Positions 28,066 to 35,975 of a stretch of 64,000 nt of DNA are shown here, one piece after another. The stretch lies in NCBI RefSeq assembly GCF_014698065.1, contig NZ_JACJSI010000005.1, forward strand, positions 110,469 through 174,468, written 5' to 3'. Each line of letters begins with the position of its first letter. Within the stretch, counting starts at the first letter, position 1. The stretch comes from Nostoc flagelliforme FACHB-838 (GTDB taxonomy: Bacteria > Cyanobacteriota > Cyanobacteriia > Cyanobacteriales > Nostocaceae). Position numbers and translations under genes: made by a program. The notes below the pieces were generated by a model. The model was given only the letters and a program-made list of their open reading frames with translations, had not been told where the DNA came from and made no database searches.

Positions 28066-28348
28066 GAATTGAGGTAAGTGAATTTTCTGTTGCTTGATCA
28101 GCAGGCAACCAGGATTGACCGAAAAAGACGCAAATAGCGGGGGACGTGGATACTCGCCAATGTCCTCCGCTTGTAAGCGTTTTGTTTAAAGCCCCAGCTT
28201 TAGTCGTAAAGATAAAGAATAAACCCCTTATTTGAACCAAGACGCATCTCCAAAGCGAGAAACTGCGGCTTACATAAATTAAACAACAAGGTAATTTGCA
28301 ATAGGGGCATACATCTGTACGCCTTTATTTTATAGTAAGTAGGCAAAA
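28066..28348. other. gap downstream of cp12
   Basis: No coding frame of note; a long minus-strand frame covering cp12 here is an antisense artefact. I see no clear terminator for cp12. Confidence 0.35.
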
Positions 28349-28581
28349 TTGAAGGAGGCAGAAGGCAGGCGGAAGCTCTTCAGTTAAGGATTCGACCCGT
28401 ACTGAGAAAGGAGCCACGCTCACTGCCGTACCTGCGGGAAGCTAACGCAACAGTGGGCGTTTTAAACCATGCACCCTAATTGATCACGACAGGAAACAGA
28501 TAGCGCTACGGAGAGCGAGTCTGCCAGCGTTGGGCAGTTTTCCTCTCTCTTGAACTGCCTTCTGGCTAATGCCTTCCTCAA
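28349..28581. repeat. MITE-like element with imperfect terminal inverted repeats
   Basis: The left end TTGAAGGAGGCAGAAGGCAG (28349-28368) is mirrored by the right end at 28555-28581, whose complement begins TTGAGGAAGG and ends CCAGAAGGCAG. The interior has no frame, but contains the GAGCGAGTCTGCCAGCG segment resembling repeats at 6053 and 37730. It is a candidate non-autonomous element or composite of repeats. Confidence 0.55.
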
Positions 28582-28648
28582 TAAATTAAATTATGTTACA
28601 CAATTATATTTTAATTACATTCGCTTGTAGTCAGCGGCTCCAACCCTT

Positions 28649-28676
28649 ACTACAAACTTTTAATTATTCACGCCCC
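28649..28676. repeat. 28-bp dispersed repeat, copy 1
   Basis: Differs by one base from the segment at 43453-43480. Key core: TTAATTATTCACGCCCC. Both copies lie just outside genes or elements (next to the IS copy here, at the end of the caspase-like gene there). Confidence 0.8.
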
Positions 28677-28683
28677 TCACTTA

Positions 28684-29535
28684 GAGCGTGTCATCAATTA
28701 AGCCAGATAACAGCAGCAGCAAGATAAATTGCGCTGAGAAAGTTGATTGCCCGCTTATCATAGCGTGTGGCGAACACTCGATATTGTTTGAGTTGGGCAA
28801 AGAAATTCTCAATTAGATGTCGTGCTTTGTACAAATCTCGCTCATACTCACGCTTAACAGTACGGTTGCACTTAGGCGGAATAACTGCCGTTTTGCCCTG
28901 TTGTTCAAGTCGCTCAATTACGCGTTTATCAGCATCGTATCCCTTGTCAGCCAGGACTGTATCAGTAGCAAGCTCGTTAAGCAAGACATCGGCTCCATCA
29001 AGATCACATCTTTGTCCAGGAGTTAGGTGAAAGCCGATAGGATTCCCCAAGGCATCCACCAGAGCGTGAATCTTGGTACTCAATCCACCCTTACTGCGTC
29101 CGATGGCTTCCCTAGATGCATCCCCTCCTTTGCCCCGGCACTGTGTTGGTGGGCACGCACTTCGGGTCGAGTCAATCATCGCATATTCGTTGTCTGCATC
29201 CTCGGCTAACGCTTTAAATACCCGTTGCCACACTCCGCGCTTTGCCCATCGACTGAAGCGGGTATGAACTATTCTCGTTAATCGCCAAATCGTTCGGGTA
29301 AGTCCCGCCAGGGAATGCCTGCTCGCTAACGATACAACACTGCTTCGATAAACAATCGATTATCTTTAACAGTTAGTCCGACCGTCTGTTTTCGCCCTGG
29401 TAGTAGGTCTTTGATACGTTCCCACTGGTCATCCCGCAAAGCATAGCGGCGCGTCATTTTAGCACTCCCCGATGACTCAACTCGCGCTTGGCTATCGATT
29501 TTATACTATATTCACATCTAATTGATGACACACCC
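28684..29535 (-). mobile_element. IS5-family insertion sequence, decayed
   Basis: Terminal inverted repeats are present: GAGCGTGTCATCAATTA at 28684-28700 and the complement of TAATTGATGACACACCC at 29519-29535, 15 of 17 matching. A TA is duplicated at each side within a YTAR-type target (TTAG left, CTAG right), as expected for IS5-family subgroups. The element is 852 bp and carries one broken transposase. Confidence 0.88.
28694..29457 (-). pseudogene. IS5-family transposase, inactivated by a stop and a frameshift
   Basis: Reading from the ATG at 29455-29457 (MTRRYALRDDQWERIKDLLP) the frame meets TAG at 29326-29328, in a place where the family has a sense codon before RAGIPWRDLPERFGD, then loses frame near 29262-29280. 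The remaining frame, 28694-29233, keeps the DDE catalytic region: Asp in MIDSTR, Asp in LADKGYDAD, Glu in RHLIENFF. Some IS5-family members use programmed frameshifting, but the internal TAG makes true inactivation more likely. No full-length copy is in this window. Confidence 0.85.
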
Positions 29536-29576
29536 TAGGTTTTCCTGAGAGATTGATGCTTTTTGAGAGAGATTGT

Positions 29577-30029
29577 TTACTCTGGAATCAAGTTACACTG
29601 CTTTTGTTCAAGTGAACATATTGCTCGTTTACCTTGTAAACGCTCTCCCCTCTGTGAAATTTGGACATTACCAGATAGAATAACTTGTCCTCCTGCTGGC
29701 ACATATCGAATCTCATCAGCATTGGCTTCAATTTGAGCTTCTGGATATACCCAAGTAGCGTTGCCAATTGCTCTGATTTCTTTTGTACTCTCATCATAGT
29801 TTTGAACATCTGATCTAAGAGTCATTTGTCCCGTTTCAATCAATTGGGCAATAGTCTGCGCGTTTGCTTTTGTATCACCCGTTGAGTAGAGAAATGCTGA
29901 AAACCATTCAGGAATCCGCCCTGAAGTCATGGTTGGAATAACGAAAACAGCAGCGATCGCAAGTGAGGCACAAGCGACTAGAGAGGCGCGGCGATTTAAC
30001 CGCCCAAGCAAAAAGTTCATTTGATTCAC
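29577..30029 (-). CDS. LptA/OstA-like periplasmic protein
   Basis: A 150-residue protein with an N-terminal basic segment and one hydrophobic helix (about 16-34, VACASLAIAAVFVIPTM) as signal or anchor. From about residue 75 it shows the beta-jellyroll pattern of the OstA/LptA N domain: VQNYDESTKEIRAIGNATWV, then IEANADEIRYVPAGGQVILS and GNVQISQRGERLQGKRAI. LptA proteins bridge lipopolysaccharide from inner to outer membrane; this short form is a relative whose exact role is unknown. No other lpt gene is near. Confidence 0.72.
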   Translation of the reverse strand: MNQMNFLLGRLNRRASLVACASLAIAAVFVIPTMTSGRIPEWFSAFLYSTGDTKANAQTIAQLIETGQMTLRSDVQNYDESTKEIRAIGNATWVYPEAQIEANADEIRYVPAGGQVILSGNVQISQRGERLQGKRAICSLEQKQCNLIPE

Positions 30030-30127
30030 TCCTTGGTGGGTCTTTTGATTTAAACTTGATTGGTGAGCCTAGTCATTAGTTTTTTATGGCGAGTTTGAGT
30101 ATTTACACCACCTAATTTATTAGTTTT

Positions 30128-31051
30128 TCATCTTGCCCATTGTCGTAAAATATAATCATAAAAAGCGTCTTTATCTACCTTATCCATTGCAGAAATTTTC
30201 CGACCACCAGTAATTACTTTAGTACGCCCCTGACTAATACCAGTAGTGATAATTTCTGTTTCCCATTCGCGCAGTTGATAAAATTCTGGATGTCCCAGAT
30301 AAGCTGTTGCCAGCACATCCCAAAAATAATAATCTTGGGGGATAACTAACGCATAACATTGTCCGGCTAAATCAGAGATGGGATAGTGGCGTTGTCGTCC
30401 CATTTTGTATACTAATTCCGATGTGACTGGGACATTGTTAGTTAAATCCAAAGGACACATAATAATTTCAATTTGGGTTTGCCATACCCGCGCTGCTGAA
30501 ACCGCATCCCAATAAACATTCCATTCGGCAGAACCATCTTGTCCTGCTTCCAAACTTTTTTCTACATTGCCACCGACATTTAATGCACCCCCCATCCAAA
30601 CAATTTTGTGAATCTTGGCTTCAATGTCTGGTGCTTTGTCTAACGCCACTGCTACCGTGGTTAACGGTCCAGTTACCATCAACGTTACGGGGTCTGATGC
30701 CTCCTGCAACACCTTGATCATGAAATCTTGACCTGTTTCGGCAACCAAGGGCGTAGTGATGGTTTCGCTTTGATTCAGAATAGGGAGATGGTCAACGATA
30801 AACGAGTCACGGCGATATAAAGTAGGAAATGGATTGATACCGCGCACAGTACTTTCTGCTACCGGGATATAAGAAAATCCCATCAAATCTATAATTTTAC
30901 GTGTGGCGCTAACAGCTGGTTGAACGTAGCAATCTGCTGGAGTGACGACAATACCAAGAAGTTCAATATGATCCATTGTCAACAGCAACATAGTTGCTAA
31001 ATAATCATCTACGCCGCCATCGTGATCCATTAATACTAGTTGTTTTGTCAT
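30128..31051 (-). CDS. inosine-uridine-type nucleoside hydrolase
   Basis: Hydrolyses a ribonucleoside to free base and ribose. The calcium-binding motif DHDGGVDDYLA at residues 9-19 is the family signature (DxDxGxDD), followed by GIVVTPADCYVQP near 34 and VTGPLTTVAVALD near 145. The 307-residue size is normal. It is divergent from the cytosine deaminase with only 16 bp between the start codons, and a ribokinase gene lies beyond, so the three form a coherent base and ribose salvage group. Substrate specificity is not readable from sequence; pyrimidine ribosides fit the context. Confidence 0.9.
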   Translation of the reverse strand: MTKQLVLMDHDGGVDDYLATMLLLTMDHIELLGIVVTPADCYVQPAVSATRKIIDLMGFSYIPVAESTVRGINPFPTLYRRDSFIVDHLPILNQSETITTPLVAETGQDFMIKVLQEASDPVTLMVTGPLTTVAVALDKAPDIEAKIHKIVWMGGALNVGGNVEKSLEAGQDGSAEWNVYWDAVSAARVWQTQIEIIMCPLDLTNNVPVTSELVYKMGRQRHYPISDLAGQCYALVIPQDYYFWDVLATAYLGHPEFYQLREWETEIITTGISQGRTKVITGGRKISAMDKVDKDAFYDYILRQWAR

Positions 31052-31067
31052 AAAAGGAGATATTAAT

Positions 31068-31499
31068 ATGGATGAGTTTATGAAAGCTGCTATTCAAGAA
31101 GCAAAACAAGGCAGACAAGAAGGTGGAATTCCTATTGGTTCGGTTCTCGTCAAGGATGGCAAAATTTTAGGCAGAGGACACAATAAACGTGTGCAAGACG
31201 CAGATCCAGTCACCCATGCGGAAATTGATTGTCTCCGCAATGCTGGGAGAGTTGGCAGCTATAAAGGGACAACACTCTATTCAACTTTAATGCCATGTTA
31301 CCTATGCGCTGGGGCAGTGGTACAATTTGGCATTAAAAAAGTCATTGCTGGAGAATCCAAAACTTTTCCTGGTGCTAAAGAATTTATGGTATCTCACGGT
31401 GTAGACGTAATTGATCTTAATCTTGACGAATGTGAGCAAATGATGAGTCAGTTTATTGAAACTAACCCCGAACTATGGAATGAAGATATTGGTAAATAG
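31068..31499 (+). CDS. cytosine deaminase, fungal (FCY1) type
   Basis: Predicted to convert cytosine to uracil. The zinc motifs of the CDA fold are intact: THAEIDCL (HAE) near residue 47 and LMPCYLCAGAV (PCxxC) near 76. Beyond these, the protein shares the yeast FCY1 pattern along its length (GGIPIGSVLV, GRGHNKR, TTLYSTLMPC, a C-terminal EDIGK), whereas E. coli CodA is an unrelated amidohydrolase. AAGGAG precedes the ATG by about 9 bases. The substrate is inferred from resemblance and from the neighbouring hydrolase and ribokinase. Confidence 0.85.
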   Translation: MDEFMKAAIQEAKQGRQEGGIPIGSVLVKDGKILGRGHNKRVQDADPVTHAEIDCLRNAGRVGSYKGTTLYSTLMPCYLCAGAVVQFGIKKVIAGESKTFPGAKEFMVSHGVDVIDLNLDECEQMMSQFIETNPELWNEDIGK

Positions 31500-31577
31500 T
31501 CGTTTGTCATTTGTCATTAGGCATGGGTTATTCCCGTTATCCTCTTGTCTCCCTCACAGATGCGATTAATCGCGTCT

Positions 31578-32504
31578 CTACCCCACCCCCCTTTCTTTAA
31601 GAAATGCATTAAATGTAAACCTATCCGGTAGTGAAGTTTGTGCGCCTGATTTTGTCGCCGCTAAAGCACCCGCAGCCGCACCCCAAACAACTGCCTGATG
31701 TAAAGAAAGTCCTTCAAAAAGTGCCGCCGCTAAACCGCCGTTGAAAGCATCACCTGCGGCCACTGTGTCAACTGCGTGAACTGGAAACGCGGGTACAAAA
31801 AACTTTTCTTCGGCAGTGGCACAAAAAATACCTTTGGCACCCAGTTTGACGATCGCACATTTCACACCCCGTTGTAATAAAACCGCGGCTGCTTTGGCTG
31901 CAAGTTCTTCTCCATCCACAGGAAAACCCACCAACTGCGCTGCTTCAACTTCATTCGGTGTAATAACATCTACCAATGGATACAGTTCATCTGGTAAATT
32001 AGATTGTGCGGGTGCAGGGTCAAAAATTACTTTTATATTTGCACCTTTTGCGGCTTTAGCAGCAGCAACCACGGCAGTAATAGGAATTTCTAGTTGTAAA
32101 AGTAGTGTCCTAGCTTCTGGTAATAAGTGGGATAATCGCTCTACATCTTCTTGATTGACGCGCCCATTTGCACCAGGAATGACGACGATTTGATTTTCAC
32201 CAGTATGACTCACGGTGATAATAGCGACTCCAGAACTAACAGTTTGATCCACAAAAATGTTATCAGTCTGCACACCAGATGTTTGCAAATTGTTAACAAG
32301 TTCCGTACCAAAATCGTCTGCACCTACACGCCCTACTATCTGGGTAGGAATGCCCAATTTTGCTAGTGCTACGGCTTGATTGGCTCCTTTCCCTCCCGAA
32401 ACTTTAAAAAATTCTTCTCCTAGCAACGTTTCTCCAGCAACTGGCAACCGTGGTGTTGTGGCTACTAAATCTATATTTATGCTGCCGAAAATGATAATAC
32501 TCAT
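31578..32504 (-). CDS. rbsK: ribokinase
   Basis: Phosphorylates ribose to ribose-5-phosphate. This PfkB-family kinase has the N-terminal GSINIDLVATTPRLPVAGET, the first PfkB signature in GGKGANQAVALAKLG near residue 38, and the second in DTVAAGDAFNGGLAAAL near 248, with the catalytic Asp in AGDAF. The 308-residue length is normal. It lies 78 bp past the convergent cytosine deaminase gene and would consume the ribose released by the nucleoside hydrolase. Confidence 0.93.
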   Translation of the reverse strand: MSIIIFGSINIDLVATTPRLPVAGETLLGEEFFKVSGGKGANQAVALAKLGIPTQIVGRVGADDFGTELVNNLQTSGVQTDNIFVDQTVSSGVAIITVSHTGENQIVVIPGANGRVNQEDVERLSHLLPEARTLLLQLEIPITAVVAAAKAAKGANIKVIFDPAPAQSNLPDELYPLVDVITPNEVEAAQLVGFPVDGEELAAKAAAVLLQRGVKCAIVKLGAKGIFCATAEEKFFVPAFPVHAVDTVAAGDAFNGGLAAALFEGLSLHQAVVWGAAAGALAATKSGAQTSLPDRFTFNAFLKERGVG

Positions 32505-32597
32505 AATGCTGATTTTTATTGAGCTTAAAGTTATTTTGATTGATATTACAGGAGGCGATCGCTGATAGCTCTGAAAGCAAACGCTATTTGGGAATTT

Positions 32598-33485
32598 TTA
32601 GCTATCATCAGTAACATCTTCATGTGTAGAAACGGGTAATGGCTGTCCGACAAACAACAAGCTGCTTTGTTGTAACTTCTCCTCAATTTGCCTTAACATT
32701 ACTTCTAGTTCTACTCTTGGGCTAGTTTGTAAACCAAGACACTGTGCAATTCCATTCGCATCTGTACTCCAACGCTTTGTAAGTTGAATCCGATAACCTG
32801 AAGCTTCAGCAAGCAACTCGTAGGAGTGAAAATGCATAGGATTTCCAAGACGAGCATCTTGAATATGTTCAAAGGAAAATTCTCGTTGCATGTAATCAAT
32901 AAGGCAATCTTGAACTACCAAAACAAGATGTTTACTGAGATGTTCAAACGTGTGAATTTTGTGATGAAGTTGCATCAAGATTGTCTTTGCAGTCATTTTC
33001 CAGTTCATACCAAAACCTTTCCCCGATGCGACATCCACATCTCTCACTGAAATACCATGACGCTGGAGAAAACGTTGTCGTTCTGGCCAGACTGTGCCAG
33101 TAGTATCAAGAGCTTGCAGTTCAATGCCAATAAAATCGAGGACTTTTCCTGAACGTACAGAAGCAAGACAGTAATCTATGCTGCCTCCTGGTACTGTAAT
33201 TTCAGGAACAATCCGAAGTTCGTTACCAGGCTCATGAAGTGTCAATAAATGAATACAATCTGTAAAGATTTGACTACGCTCAAGAAGTCGAAATGGGTAG
33301 ATAATAATGTTCCGGGCTTCTCTACCGTAAGAAACTGTGCATGAGCCGATAGTCAGGTCAGGCTCACTTTTCCTATTCTTGAAACATTTGCGAGATAGGA
33401 AAGGACAGTTTTGACTAGAGGCAATATCACTCCAGATAAGTGATTGGTTTGTAGGATTCCCGTACAATTCGACAACTTTAGTCAT
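32598..33485 (-). CDS. NotI-like type II restriction endonuclease
   Basis: From the ATG at 33483-33485 it is 295 residues; that start overlaps the methylase stop as ATGA, so it is preferred over an upstream one. The N-terminal region has a Cys cluster (C27, C34, C49 in NCPFLSRKC and GSCTVSYG), recalling the metal-binding fold of NotI. The catalytic site reads SIDY (D104) then IELQ (E122, Q124), the D...ExQ variant of PD-(D/E)xK also seen in NotI. The recognition sequence cannot be predicted. The gene is directly behind a cognate methylase. Confidence 0.8.
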   Translation of the reverse strand: MTKVVELYGNPTNQSLIWSDIASSQNCPFLSRKCFKNRKSEPDLTIGSCTVSYGREARNIIIYPFRLLERSQIFTDCIHLLTLHEPGNELRIVPEITVPGGSIDYCLASVRSGKVLDFIGIELQALDTTGTVWPERQRFLQRHGISVRDVDVASGKGFGMNWKMTAKTILMQLHHKIHTFEHLSKHLVLVVQDCLIDYMQREFSFEHIQDARLGNPMHFHSYELLAEASGYRIQLTKRWSTDANGIAQCLGLQTSPRVELEVMLRQIEEKLQQSSLLFVGQPLPVSTHEDVTDDS

Positions 33486-34570
33486 GACAGTAGTCCACAC
33501 CTTTCATGAGCAGCAGTAATGTATTCGCCTGAAATATCAATTCCAATCGAGCTTCGTCCCAGTTGAAATGCAACCAAATTCGTTGTGCCTGTTCCTGAAA
33601 ATGGGTCTAGTACAACACCAGATTGTGGACAAGTAGCCAGAATCGGAAGTTTACAGATATCTTCAGGGTAGGGTGCAAAATGAAGTTTCCTTTTTTGAGT
33701 ATCTTCTGGCAAAATATCCCAAACATCGCTAGGTTTACTACCATTTGGGTGATATTTTAGAAAATAGAAGCCGCGTTCAGCAAGTTCACGCGCTCGCCCA
33801 GAAACCTTTGCTGAATCGGAGTGTGTAGTTCGTTGCTGACCGCGAATAATCATGCGAAAGTCAGATAATTTACCTAGTCGCACTTCCTGTAATATTTCAT
33901 CAAGAGCCTTCAGGGCATTTGTACGTTCAAAATCACTAAGCGCTGTAGATAATTCAATTTGTCGACGATATCGTACACCAGAAACGCCTGTTGCAGAAAC
34001 TACGGAACCATTGACAACCTTGGCTTGTCTCGGCTTTGAGCGAATTGCATCAACATCGTAAAAATAACGGTCTGCCTTTACAAAATGGAAAACAGGTTCA
34101 TACACATTTCGGAGTTTGTCTTTTGCATTATCAGGTGCGCCTTTTACTTTATTCCAAATGACGCTGTTGCGAAGAATCCAACCTTGTTTATCGCTCATTG
34201 CTAGTGCAACTCGCCAGGGTATACCAATCAGAGATTTACGCTGATACGTATCTCCGAGATTTAGCCAAAAAGACCCACTGGGTTTAAGAATTCGCTTTAC
34301 TTCACAGAAGATTCCAAGCAAATTATTGATATAGTCTTCCCACTTGTCTTCAAGACCAATTCCTCCATTAATGTAAGCTCTTTGTCCCCAATAAGGGGGA
34401 GATGTGATTACACAATCAATACAATCAGCAGGAAATAACTTTAGTAAGGCATAACTGTCAGCCTGTAAGAACAGTGGTGTGCGGTTTGATGAAGTGAGGT
34501 AATTCTTAATAGTACCTATATCCTTCAGAAGCTCGTTCTCCTCAATCATCGGAACACCTAGCGAATTCAT
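33482..34570 (-). CDS. DNA methyltransferase of a restriction-modification pair (beta class)
   Basis: A 362-residue SAM-dependent DNA methylase. The catalytic motif TSPPYWG lies near residue 57 and the SAM motif DPFSGTGTTNLVA near 324; this order defines the beta class, and TSPPY favours N4-cytosine methylation though N6-adenine is not excluded. The middle carries a variable target-recognition region at about 180-270. It is transcribed ahead of the NotI-like nuclease with a 4-base overlap, so protection is made first. Confidence 0.88.
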   Translation of the reverse strand: MNSLGVPMIEENELLKDIGTIKNYLTSSNRTPLFLQADSYALLKLFPADCIDCVITSPPYWGQRAYINGGIGLEDKWEDYINNLLGIFCEVKRILKPSGSFWLNLGDTYQRKSLIGIPWRVALAMSDKQGWILRNSVIWNKVKGAPDNAKDKLRNVYEPVFHFVKADRYFYDVDAIRSKPRQAKVVNGSVVSATGVSGVRYRRQIELSTALSDFERTNALKALDEILQEVRLGKLSDFRMIIRGQQRTTHSDSAKVSGRARELAERGFYFLKYHPNGSKPSDVWDILPEDTQKRKLHFAPYPEDICKLPILATCPQSGVVLDPFSGTGTTNLVAFQLGRSSIGIDISGEYITAAHERCGLLS

Positions 34571-34574
34571 CCTA

Positions 34575-35762
34575 TTACTTTACTCGAATTTGAAGAAGCT
34601 GTTGCTTTAATGATTCGCTTGTCAGCCTTTGCAAAACTTGCTTCAACACGATCACTGTCCAATCCAGATCAGCTTCAGTGGTATCACGCCCCAATGTGAT
34701 GCGAATTCCGCCCAAGGCAGCTTTTTCTGAATAACCCATTGCTAACAATATCGGACTAGGACTAAGTTTTCCACTGTGACAGGCAGCACCAGCACTGATA
34801 CCGATGCCAGCAAGGTTTAGATGCCGTACCAAGGTTTTACCACTAAGTTTTTCCCCATCGGCATATTCTAAGCACATACTGATATGGTGAGGCAAACGAT
34901 CGCAGCTATCCCCTGTAGGAATTAAACCAGGAATCTCAGCTAATTGGGCAAAGGCGCGATCGCGTAACTCAATCAACCGTGGTGTTTCTGTAGCCAATTC
35001 TTCGGCTGCTAATTCTGCTGCTACACCAAACCCCGCAATTATCGGTACTGCTTGCGTACCAGAACGCAGTCCCATTTCTTGTCCACCACCACCCAATAAG
35101 GGCATCAATTCCACGCCAGGACGCACATATAGCGCCCCTACACCTTGCGGCCCATATATTTTATGACTGGAAAGGCTAAGTAAGTCTACGGCCAGTTGTT
35201 GCACATCTATGGGTAAGCGTCCCGCAGCTTGCACTGCATCTGTATGGAACAAAGCACCATGCGATTGCACAATCTTACCCAGTTCTGCGATCGGTTGCAC
35301 TGTCCCAACTTCACTTTGACCGTAAATCACCGAAACTAAAGCTGTGTTATGTCGTAACGCCGCCTTTAAATCCAAGGGATTAACTCTACCTTTAACATCT
35401 ACAGACAAGCGCGTAACTTCCCAACCCCACATTTCTAGCAACTTTACTGTCTCAGAAATTGCCGAATGCTCGACGCTGGAAATAATAATATGTTGAGGAA
35501 CAGCATACAATCGAGCCACACCCATAATTGCGAGATTATTTGCCTCAGTACCACCAGAGGTAAAAATGATCGATTCAGGACTTGCAGCGTTAATTAAACC
35601 GGCAACTTGAACTCTAGCTTCTTCTACAACCGTTGCCGCCCTTTGCCCCCACTCATGTAAGCTGGAAGGATTGCCCCAGTGTTGAGTCAGGACTGTTTGC
35701 ATAACTGCGATCGCTTCTTTTCGAGTGGGAGTAGTGGCGCTGTAATCTAGATAAATTTGCAT
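34575..35762 (-). CDS. cysteine desulfurase (NifS/IscS-like)
   Basis: Removes sulfur from cysteine as an enzyme persulfide for Fe-S clusters or tRNA thiolation. The ATG at 35760-35762 begins directly with MQIYLDYSATTPTR, the normal start of the family; a longer frame upstream is unlikely to be used. PLP Lys is in LSLSSHKIYGPQG, and the active Cys in SAGAACHSGK. At 395 residues it is typical of class I NifS/IscS. It is 4 bp upstream of nothing related: the R-M pair follows, with the methylase starting just past its stop. No iscU or suf genes are adjacent. Confidence 0.92.
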   Translation of the reverse strand: MQIYLDYSATTPTRKEAIAVMQTVLTQHWGNPSSLHEWGQRAATVVEEARVQVAGLINAASPESIIFTSGGTEANNLAIMGVARLYAVPQHIIISSVEHSAISETVKLLEMWGWEVTRLSVDVKGRVNPLDLKAALRHNTALVSVIYGQSEVGTVQPIAELGKIVQSHGALFHTDAVQAAGRLPIDVQQLAVDLLSLSSHKIYGPQGVGALYVRPGVELMPLLGGGGQEMGLRSGTQAVPIIAGFGVAAELAAEELATETPRLIELRDRAFAQLAEIPGLIPTGDSCDRLPHHISMCLEYADGEKLSGKTLVRHLNLAGIGISAGAACHSGKLSPSPILLAMGYSEKAALGGIRITLGRDTTEADLDWTVIVLKQVLQRLTSESLKQQLLQIRVK

Positions 35763-35975
35763 ATAACCGATAATGGTGAGAACACACGTTGGTAGTAGGC
35801 TGCTGATCTTGTCAGCATATACAGTTTGAGTGGACAAATCCTGAAAAATCTCTGTAATGCCTCTAACAGTGAATTTTTCCTTTTACTTGGAAAGTTATTT
35901 TTCTACTTAATTCAGAAGACAAAATTTTGGGAATGATAAATATGTCTACTCCCAATCCACTTTTAACAGATTACA

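Noticed and set aside
27812..28240. 142-residue minus-strand frame across cp12
   Set aside because: It is antisense to the certain cp12 gene and has no family resemblance.
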